Shown: one piece after another, positions 40,181 through 45,703 of the stretch
Position numbering within the stretch: position 1 is the stretch's first letter
Layout of the letters: each line of letters begins with the position of its first letter
From: Pantoea agglomerans NBRC 102470
GTDB lineage: Bacteria > Pseudomonadota > Gammaproteobacteria > Enterobacterales > Enterobacteriaceae
Assembly: GCF_001598475.1 (NCBI RefSeq)
Contig: NZ_BCZA01000015.1
Location: forward strand, 1-45,703
Reading direction: 5' to 3'
Length of the DNA: 45,703 nt
The notes under the pieces: model-generated
What the model saw: only the letters and a program-made list of their open reading frames with translations
Told to the model about the DNA's origin: nothing
Database searches by the model: none
Position numbers and translations under genes: made by a program

Positions 40181-40208
40181 TGAGATAAATGTTTTAGCGC
40201 GAAGTTCC
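40181..40208 (-). promoter_or_regulatory. Sigma-E promoter of degP
   Basis: Minus-strand GGAACTT (40202-40208), a 16-bp spacer and TCTCA (40181-40185). The -35 is identical to, and the -10 one base from, the sigma-E consensus (TCTGA); the predicted start is about 45 bp before the degP ATG. E. coli degP uses the same class of promoter, with CpxR as co-activator. A clear pair of CpxR boxes is not obvious; only one GTAAA lies upstream. Confidence 0.85.
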
Positions 40209-40263
40209 TTTAAAAGTTTAAGGCAAAAGTAAAAATTTATTCGCGCTCTTTACAATTGGCTGC

Positions 40264-41754
40264 TTATTCTACCGCCATCAGTCGTCGGTACTCATCCCAG
40301 GCATAGAGATCGGTCATACCACTGATATAATCCTGAATGAGCCGGAAGCGATAATAACGTTCCCACAACAGACGCTGATATTTATGTTCTACCACAAGAT
40401 TACGCATCTTATGCAAATAGGCTTTACGGTGTTTACCCGAGAGCTTATGAAAAAGCCGGGTTTCGATCGGATGCTGACGCAGGAAATCTTCATTTATCAG
40501 CGTGGTAAAGGCTTCGTAATTAAGGCGCATCAGCGGCTGATAGATCTCCAGCAGCCCTTTAATCACCCGGTAACCCTGCAACTCCAGCTGCTCTACTTCA
40601 GAATGATTAAAGACCTGCTGGCGCGCAACGGTTTTAAACAATTGCAGTAAGCGGCCCTCTTCACCCTCATCTTCCAGTAGCGCATGGTTAAAACTTCCAT
40701 CGAATATAGCAGGAAGATTATCAACAAAACGTTTCACCGCATAGCTTACCAGCACGCTCTGAACATTTACGCGGAGTGACATAAAAAATTGATCGCTGCG
40801 GCTTCGGCGTTTTTTACTGCAGGCTTCACGCCAGGCTTCGCCAATAGTCCGGCTGAAAGCGTCATTATTTTTAACCGGCCCCCAGGCTTTATTGAGAAAC
40901 TCATACAAACTTTCAACATTAAAGATATCTTTTTCTACAGCGTCGTCCAAATCGGCAATACAATAGGAGATATCATCCGCAGCTTCCATTATATAAGTCA
41001 GCGGAAAACGGTGGTGTTCTTCCATATTGGTGGCAGCACGCAGGTCGGCAATATAATCCTGCTCAGAGAGATAAAACCCAGGCTTCTTCATGAGTACGCT
41101 AAATTCGGCGGGCTTTTCCCCCTGCCACCAGGCAGGCGCGGTATATTTCAGGATGCAGGCGACCTGAGAATAACTGAGATTCAGTTGCAGCAGCGTATGC
41201 ACCATCCGGATCGCCTGCGCATTACCTTCAAAGTGGCAGAGATCCTGGCGGATCATGTCGTTGAGTTGATCAAAGGCTTTACGCTGTGCTTCTCCTTCCA
41301 CGCCGGCCACCAGCGGATCCACCAGCTCGGCAGAGAGGTTCTCTTCAAACCAGTCGTTAATCGCCGCCTCGCCAAAATGGCCAAAAGGCGGATTACCGAC
41401 ATCATGCATCAGACAGGCCATCTCTATCAGACTTTCAAACGCGCCTTCCAGCTCATCAAGACCATACTGCGCCAGCCCGCCCTGCATCTTCAGGGTTTGC
41501 AGGATCTCTTTGGTGATGTAACGCCCGGTCTGCTGCACCTCCAGCGAATGCGTCAGGCGGGAACGAACGGCAGCGTTACGCTCCAGCGGAAACACCTGCG
41601 TTTTTTGCTGCAAACGCCGGATTGCGGCGGAGTTTATAATCCGTCCGCGATCGCTCTCAAAATGGCGCGTAATGTAATATTCGCCTTCCGGTTCCTTGCG
41701 GCTGTTATAAGGGCGCGAGAAGCTGATCTTCTTCCTGAAATTGATCGCTGACAT
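40264..41754 (-). CDS. dgt: Deoxyguanosinetriphosphate triphosphohydrolase
   Basis: 496 aa (E. coli 505). It splits dGTP into deoxyguanosine and triphosphate, lowering dGTP, and binds single-stranded DNA. HD-domain metal ligands are His69 ([10 protein letters not shown]) and His117-Asp118 ([18 protein letters not shown]). The N-terminal [20 protein letters not shown] and the C-terminal [19 protein letters not shown] are conserved. The region after the HD motif (about 135-160) is shorter and diverged from E. coli. It is transcribed toward degP and divergent from mtnN. The 134-bp gap to degP holds the degP promoter. Confidence 0.96.
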   Translation of the reverse strand: MSAINFRKKISFSRPYNSRKEPEGEYYITRHFESDRGRIINSAAIRRLQQKTQVFPLERNAAVRSRLTHSLEVQQTGRYITKEILQTLKMQGGLAQYGLDELEGAFESLIEMACLMHDVGNPPFGHFGEAAINDWFEENLSAELVDPLVAGVEGEAQRKAFDQLNDMIRQDLCHFEGNAQAIRMVHTLLQLNLSYSQVACILKYTAPAWWQGEKPAEFSVLMKKPGFYLSEQDYIADLRAATNMEEHHRFPLTYIMEAADDISYCIADLDDAVEKDIFNVESLYEFLNKAWGPVKNNDAFSRTIGEAWREACSKKRRSRSDQFFMSLRVNVQSVLVSYAVKRFVDNLPAIFDGSFNHALLEDEGEEGRLLQLFKTVARQQVFNHSEVEQLELQGYRVIKGLLEIYQPLMRLNYEAFTTLINEDFLRQHPIETRLFHKLSGKHRKAYLHKMRNLVVEHKYQRLLWERYYRFRLIQDYISGMTDLYAWDEYRRLMAVE

Positions 41755-41846
41755 GGATTACCCCTTATTTTTTCGTGAATTAATCCCCTGAATGCCATGG
41801 TAGACTATGCCCTAAATTTTGATTCTTTACATTAGCGGAACTCACT

Positions 41847-42545
41847 ATGAAAGCAGGCATTATTGGCGCGATGGAGCAGGAAGTCACACTGCTGCGCGAC
41901 AAAATTGAAAACCGTCAAACGCTGTCGCTGGCGGGTTGTGAAATTTATACCGGCACCCTGCAGGGCGTTGAGGTGGCTCTGCTGAAATCTGGCATCGGTA
42001 AAACCTCTGCCGCGCTGGGTACCACGCTGCTGCTGCAGCTCTGCAAGCCGGATGTGGTGATCAACACCGGTTCGGCTGGCGGTTTAGCGCCGTCGCTCAG
42101 CGTCGGTGATATCGTGGTGTCAGAAGAAGTGCGTTATCACGATGCTGACGTCACCGCTTTTGGTTATGAGCCGGGTCAGATGGCGGGTTGTCCGGCGGCG
42201 TTTGTGGCAGACAGCAAGCTTATCGCCGCTGCAGAAGCCTGTATTCAGCAGCTGGATCTGAATGCCGTACGCGGTCTGGTGGTCAGCGGTGATGCCTTTA
42301 TCAATGGTGCCGAACCGCTGGCGCGCATTCGTAATCTGTTCCCACAGGCGATTGCCGTTGAGATGGAAGCCACCGCTATCGGCCATGTCTGTCATCAATT
42401 CCAGGTGCCTTTTGTAGTAGTCCGCGCCATTTCCGACGTGGCCGATAAGCAATCTCACCTCAGCTTTGATGAGTTCTTAAGCGTTGCGGCGAAGCAATCT
42501 TCGCTGATGGTGGAGAACCTGCTGGCGCATCTGGCGCGTGGCTAA
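41847..42545 (+). CDS. mtnN: 5'-methylthioadenosine/S-adenosylhomocysteine nucleosidase
   Basis: 232 aa, the same as in E. coli (also pfs). It cuts adenine from methylthioadenosine, S-adenosylhomocysteine and 5'-deoxyadenosine, feeding methionine salvage and autoinducer-2 precursor formation. Catalytic Glu12 (GAMEQEV) and Asp197 (AISDVADK) are in place, with the substrate-binding VEMEATA segment. It overlaps btuF by 8 bp, forming a two-gene operon. The upstream 92 bp has a possible -10 TAGACT but no convincing -35. Confidence 0.98.
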   Translation: MKAGIIGAMEQEVTLLRDKIENRQTLSLAGCEIYTGTLQGVEVALLKSGIGKTSAALGTTLLLQLCKPDVVINTGSAGGLAPSLSVGDIVVSEEVRYHDADVTAFGYEPGQMAGCPAAFVADSKLIAAAEACIQQLDLNAVRGLVVSGDAFINGAEPLARIRNLFPQAIAVEMEATAIGHVCHQFQVPFVVVRAISDVADKQSHLSFDEFLSVAAKQSSLMVENLLAHLARG

Positions 42546-43332
42546 AACGCTACTCCTCTGCTGGCTGCTGCTGTTAAGCGGCAGCCTGCTGGCTTCACCG
42601 CCACGCGTGATTACCCTCTCCCCTCACCTTACCGAACTCGCCTTTGCTGCCGGGATTACCCCGATTGCGGTCAGCGCCTGGTCCGACTATCCGCCGCAGG
42701 CGAAACAGATTGAGCAGGTCGCAAACTGGCAGGGCATCAAGGCTGAACGTATTCTGCAGCTTAAGCCGGATCTGGTGTTAGCCTGGCGAGGCGGTAATCC
42801 GCAGCGGCAGATTGACCAGCTACAGCAGCTCGGCGTGCCGGTTAAATGGATTGATCCGCTGACGCTGGATGAGATGTTCACGGCGCTGGCCGATCTGGGC
42901 CACTGGAGCCCCAGACCGGAGCAGGCAACTCGCGCTGCCCGCCAGTTACGTCAGCAGGAAGCCGCGCTGCGTCAGCGCTATGCTCATCTGACTGCGGTTC
43001 CGCTTTTTTTGCAATTTGGTCAGCAGCCCCTGTTTACCGCCGCCAGAGCCACGCTGCAGAATGAAATTATTACGTTATGTGGCGGCAGGAACATCTTTGC
43101 TGACAGCCGCGTCAGCTGGCCGCAGGTCAGCCGTGAGCAGGTGCTGATGCGCCATCCTCAGGCCGTTGTGACGGGTGGCAGTGCGCAGCAGGCGGAAAAC
43201 ATCCGGGTGTTCTGGCGACCGCAGCTGGATGTACCGGTGATTGCCATCAACGAGGACTGGCTTAGCCGGCCAGGCCCGCGACTGCTGCTGGCCGCGCAGC
43301 AACTCTGTGCGGCCCTGCATCCCGATGAATAA
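42538..43332 (+). CDS. btuF: Vitamin B12-binding periplasmic protein BtuF
   Basis: 264 aa (E. coli 266). BtuF carries cobalamin through the periplasm to the BtuCD importer. The start is GTG at 42538, inside the end of mtnN, giving MAKTLLL; a signal peptide is cut after LLA (residue 19). The mature protein is a class III binding protein with two lobes joined by a long helix. The conserved [19 protein letters not shown] and [16 protein letters not shown] segments are present. btuC and btuD are not in the window. The E. coli mtn-btuF order is kept, but yadS, which follows there, is missing. Confidence 0.95.
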   Translation: MAKTLLLCWLLLLSGSLLASPPRVITLSPHLTELAFAAGITPIAVSAWSDYPPQAKQIEQVANWQGIKAERILQLKPDLVLAWRGGNPQRQIDQLQQLGVPVKWIDPLTLDEMFTALADLGHWSPRPEQATRAARQLRQQEAALRQRYAHLTAVPLFLQFGQQPLFTAARATLQNEIITLCGGRNIFADSRVSWPQVSREQVLMRHPQAVVTGGSAQQAENIRVFWRPQLDVPVIAINEDWLSRPGPRLLLAAQQLCAALHPDE

Positions 43333-43417
43333 ATCGGCGAATTGATTAAAGTCACTGCGATTTTTGCCGTTGATCAATACCAGAGACGAACGCGCCACGT
43401 ATGCTCGCCGTCCTTTT

Positions 43418-43436
43418 AGCGCCCCGGCGCTTTTTT
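43418..43436 (+). terminator. Intrinsic terminator after btuF
   Basis: Compact stem AGCGC (43418-43422) with GCGCT (43427-43431), a 4-nt CCCG loop, flanking A/T pairs and T6. It lies only 20 bp before the small gene at 43456. Confidence 0.72.
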
Positions 43437-43455
43437 AAAACACCAGGAACCTTAT

Positions 43456-43707
43456 ATGACCAGAGCACTGCTGCTGGCCATAGGGCTGTCGATCGCCGGT
43501 TCTGCCTTTGCAGGATCGATAAATGGCTCTATTGGCGCCAGACTTGTCATCTATTCACGCTGTGAAATCAACACGGCTAACGGCCAGCCCGCACCGCAGA
43601 TCAACTGCGGCAGACAGGCAAGCGCGCAGCCGCGCGTAACAAACGGCCAGATTCAATCGCAGGGAAGTGTGAAGCAAAGTAACCGGCTGGTCACAATAGA
43701 ATGGTAA
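43456..43707 (+). CDS. Small secreted protein of unknown function
   Basis: 83 aa; not recognised. A clear signal peptide (basic MTR, hydrophobic 4-18, cut after AFA at 19) leaves a mature protein of about 64 residues. It holds two cysteines (36 and 51) able to form one disulfide, is rich in Gln, Asn, Ser and Gly, and ends in a short hydrophobic strand (RLVTIEW). The pattern 'IGARLVIYSRCEI ... PQINCG' loosely recalls the first strands of spore-coat-U/CsuA-type secreted domains; this is only a resemblance. AGGAAC before the ATG is a good ribosome site. It lies between a terminator and a closing hairpin, so it is probably expressed on its own, replacing E. coli yadS. Confidence 0.78.
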   Translation: MTRALLLAIGLSIAGSAFAGSINGSIGARLVIYSRCEINTANGQPAPQINCGRQASAQPRVTNGQIQSQGSVKQSNRLVTIEW

Positions 43708-43710
43708 ACG

Positions 43711-43731
43711 AGGCCGTCTGTATGACGGCCT
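43711..43731 (+). terminator. Hairpin between the small secreted gene and erpA
   Basis: Eight-bp perfect stem AGGCCGTC (43711-43718) with GACGGCCT (43724-43731) and a 5-nt loop between convergent genes. T-tracts are poor on both sides; likely a shared weak terminator. Confidence 0.55.
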
Positions 43732-43737
43732 GCATTA

Positions 43738-44085
43738 TCAGATACTGAAGGAAGAGCCACAGCCACAGGTGGTTTTGGCATTCGGGTTGGTCACGATAAA
43801 GCGTGAGCCTTCCAGACCTTCCGTGTAATCCACTGAACCGCCCACCAGATATTGCAGGCTCATCGGATCAACCACCAGTGAGACGCCCTGCTTTTCAATC
43901 GTCATGTCGCCATCATTCATCTGGTCATCAAAGGTGAAGCCGTACTGGAAACCACTGCAACCGCCACCGGTGATATAGACGCGAAGTTTCAGCGCCGGGT
44001 TCTCTTCGTCGGCAATCAGGTTCTTCACCTTGGTGGCTGCGGCGTCGGTAAACTGCAACGGCAGTGCTACTACTTCATCACTCAT
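43738..44085 (-). CDS. erpA: Iron-sulfur cluster insertion protein ErpA
   Basis: 115 aa (E. coli 114). This A-type carrier hands Fe-S clusters to apo-proteins, including the IspG and IspH enzymes of isoprenoid synthesis. Its three cluster cysteines are Cys43 (GGGCSGFQY) and Cys107/Cys109 (CGCGSSFSI at the C-terminus). The ATG is at 44083-44085. It is divergent from hemL; in E. coli, clcA lies between the two. Confidence 0.97.
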   Translation of the reverse strand: MSDEVVALPLQFTDAAATKVKNLIADEENPALKLRVYITGGGCSGFQYGFTFDDQMNDGDMTIEKQGVSLVVDPMSLQYLVGGSVDYTEGLEGSRFIVTNPNAKTTCGCGSSFSI

Positions 44086-44133
44086 GTTTTACTCCGGTAA
44101 ACGCCCAGGTCAGAAAACGACCTTAATTACGCT

Positions 44134-44162
44134 ATTATCAGCCAGCACCTCAGCGCAATCAA
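44134..44162 (-). promoter_or_regulatory. Likely erpA promoter
   Basis: Minus-strand TTGATT (44157-44162), 17-bp spacer and GATAAT (44134-44139), about 50 bp upstream of the erpA ATG. E. coli erpA is controlled by IscR; I could not confirm an IscR site by eye. Confidence 0.55.
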
Positions 44163-44225
44163 GCTCTGCCCTTCGCACTCTGTGCCGCTTTCACTCCTGT
44201 TAAGGGCACAGGGGGTGAATCCACC

Positions 44226-44254
44226 TTTCGTCTGCTGCCCCTCTTCCGTAGAAT
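44226..44254 (+). promoter_or_regulatory. Possible hemL promoter
   Basis: TTTCGT (44226-44231), 17-bp spacer and TAGAAT (44249-44254), 35 bp before the hemL ATG. The -10 is good and the -35 weak. Confidence 0.42.
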
Positions 44255-44288
44255 GGCGCAATATTTTTATGAACCGCTGGAGCCGAAA

Positions 44289-45569
44289 ATGAGTAAGTCC
44301 GAACAACTGTTTGCCGAGGCACAACGCCTGATCCCGGGTGGGGTAAACTCGCCAGTACGCGCATTTACCGGTGTGGGCGGCGTTCCGCTGTTTATTGAAC
44401 ACGCTGATGGCGCCTATCTCTATGACGCTGACGGCAAAGCCTATATCGACTATGTCGGCTCATGGGGTCCGATGGTGCTGGGTCATAACAACGCGGCGAT
44501 CCGTAACGCCGTGATTGAAGCGGCACAGCGCGGCCTAAGTTTTGGCGCACCGACCGAAATGGAAGTGACCATGGCACAGCTGGTGTGTGAGCTGGTGCCG
44601 AGCATGGAGATGGTGCGGATGGTCAATTCCGGCACCGAAGCGACTATGAGCGCTATCCGTCTGGCGCGTGGCTTTACCGGCCGCGATAAAATCATCAAGT
44701 TTGAAGGCTGCTACCACGGCCACGCCGATCATCTGCTGGTGAAAGCCGGCTCCGGTGCGTTAACACTGGGTCAGCCGAACTCGCCGGGCGTACCGGCCGA
44801 TTTCGCTAAACATACCCTGACCTGCACCTTTAACGATCTCGACTCAGTGCGCAGCGCTTTTGAGCAATATCCCGAGTCGATTGCGGCCATCATCGTTGAG
44901 CCGGTGGCTGGCAACATGAACTGCATCCCACCGCAGCCAGAGTTCCTGACGGGTCTGCGTTCACTGTGTGATGAGTTCGGCGCACTGCTGATTATTGATG
45001 AAGTGATGACCGGTTTCCGTGTCGCGCTGGGTGGCGCGCAGGCTCATTACAATGTGCGCCCTGATTTGACCTGCCTTGGGAAAATCATTGGTGGCGGGAT
45101 GCCGGTCGGTGCGTTCGGTGGCCGTCGCGAAGTGATGGCGGCGCTGGCTCCGACCGGTCCGGTTTATCAGGCGGGAACGCTCTCTGGTAACCCAATCGCC
45201 ATGGCGGCGGGTTTCGCCTGCCTGACGCAGATCGCGCAGCCGGGCACCCATGAGAAGCTGGATGCCCTGACCCGCAAGCTGGCAGAGGGTCTGCGTGAAG
45301 CAGCACAACAGCAAAATATCCCGCTGGTAATTAACCATGTTGGCGGGATGTTCGGCCTGTTCTTCACTGATGCTGACAGTGTGACCTGTTACGCCGATGT
45401 GACCCGCTGCGATGTGGAGCGCTTTAAAACCTTCTTCCACCTGATGCTTGAGGAGGGCGTTTACTTTGCGCCTTCAGCCTATGAAGCGGGCTTTATGTCG
45501 CTGGCGCACAGCGAAGAGGATATTCAGCGCACTGTCGACGCCGCGCGTCGTTGTTTCGCGAAGCTGTAA
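44289..45569 (+). CDS. hemL: Glutamate-1-semialdehyde 2,1-aminomutase
   Basis: 426 aa, the same as in E. coli. It moves the amino group of glutamate-1-semialdehyde to give 5-aminolevulinate, the haem precursor in the C5 pathway. Fold-type I PLP enzyme: [16 protein letters not shown], the [11 protein letters not shown] segment and the PLP lysine in [17 protein letters not shown] (Lys265). The ATG at 44289 has GGAG upstream; an in-frame ATG 12 codons earlier lies inside the putative promoter -10 region and is rejected. Confidence 0.98.
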   Translation: MSKSEQLFAEAQRLIPGGVNSPVRAFTGVGGVPLFIEHADGAYLYDADGKAYIDYVGSWGPMVLGHNNAAIRNAVIEAAQRGLSFGAPTEMEVTMAQLVCELVPSMEMVRMVNSGTEATMSAIRLARGFTGRDKIIKFEGCYHGHADHLLVKAGSGALTLGQPNSPGVPADFAKHTLTCTFNDLDSVRSAFEQYPESIAAIIVEPVAGNMNCIPPQPEFLTGLRSLCDEFGALLIIDEVMTGFRVALGGAQAHYNVRPDLTCLGKIIGGGMPVGAFGGRREVMAALAPTGPVYQAGTLSGNPIAMAAGFACLTQIAQPGTHEKLDALTRKLAEGLREAAQQQNIPLVINHVGGMFGLFFTDADSVTCYADVTRCDVERFKTFFHLMLEEGVYFAPSAYEAGFMSLAHSEEDIQRTVDAARRCFAKL

Positions 45570-45592
45570 TTGCGGCAGCGTTAAAGATGAAG

Positions 45593-45613
45593 ACCGGCAG
45601 CAGCCGGTATTTT
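45593..45613 (+). terminator. Intrinsic terminator after hemL
   Basis: Six-bp stem ACCGGC (45593-45598) with GCCGGT (45603-45608), an AGCA loop and ATTTTG. It lies 24 bp after the hemL stop. The remaining 45614-45660 shows nothing definite. Confidence 0.7.
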
Positions 45614-45660
45614 GTTATTGATGAGGCTTGCCCCGCTCTGTTGTGAGAGGGTGCACGCAC

Positions 45661-45703
45661 AGGAAACAGGGTCAGATCGGAAAGGCGCGAAAGCCGTCAT
45701 CCA
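45661..45703. repeat. Edge of a second copy of the inverted-end repeat, cut by the window
   Basis: The 43 bp match the reverse complement of 6666-6705: the shared core GGGTCAGATCGGAAAG is exact, with four other substitutions and a 3-base insertion. It lies in the opposite orientation to the first copy and also follows a gene end. Only the first arm is inside the window. Confidence 0.72.

Noticed and set aside
40789..41751. 320-codon open frame on the plus strand opposite dgt
   Set aside because: Fully covered by dgt, whose protein is conserved; the antisense protein has no recognisable domain.
43333..43417. Promoter for the small secreted gene
   Set aside because: Several TTGATT-like and TTGCCG hexamers are present but none has a convincing -10 at 16-18 bp.

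Overview
This is a stretch of core chromosome from a gamma-proteobacterium of the order Enterobacterales. Gene content and order follow the hemL-to-gmhB segment of Escherichia coli K-12, read in the reverse direction. The proteins are close to but distinct from the E. coli ones, and a c-type cytochrome and an intergenic repeat are extra. This fits an Erwiniaceae member such as Pantoea or Erwinia; the genus is an inference. No prophage, insertion sequence, CRISPR array or tRNA is visible, and no stretch has obviously foreign composition.

Layout. At 1-232 lie the P1 and P2 promoters of a ribosomal RNA operon that runs leftwards out of the window, with gmhB (lipopolysaccharide heptose) just behind them. 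Next come the metNIQ methionine importer under a MetJ operator, then rcsF (envelope stress sensor), trmO (tRNA modification) and proS. Between proS and arfB sits a repeat of about 100 bp with inverted ends. At 7407-9964 are yaeP-rof (Rof inhibits Rho), a small c-type cytochrome coupled to tilS, and a VOC-family protein. ldcC (lysine decarboxylase) and accA follow.

From 12349 to 29137 almost everything reads leftwards, as one long envelope and lipid region. In transcription order it is frr, dxr, ispU, cdsA, rseP, bamA, skp, lpxD, fabZ, lpxA, lpxB, rnhB, dnaE, accA. It joins isoprenoid and CDP-diacylglycerol synthesis, outer-membrane protein assembly and lipid A synthesis to replication and the first step of fatty acid synthesis. 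Upstream are pyrH and the rpsB-tsf translation operon with its S2 leader. Diverging from rpsB are map, glnD (nitrogen sensor), dapD and yaeH. Then come cdaR, degP (with a clear sigma-E promoter) and dgt on the minus strand, mtnN-btuF and a small unrecognised secreted protein on the plus strand, erpA on the minus strand and hemL on the plus strand.

I did not find a new multi-gene system. The least explained items are the small secreted ORF at 43456-43707, the cytochrome coupled to tilS, the repeat seen at 6606-6704 and again at the right edge, and several unlisted RNA hairpins and operator-like dyads. Compared with the E. coli order, yaeQ, nlpE, yaeF, yadS and clcA are absent here.
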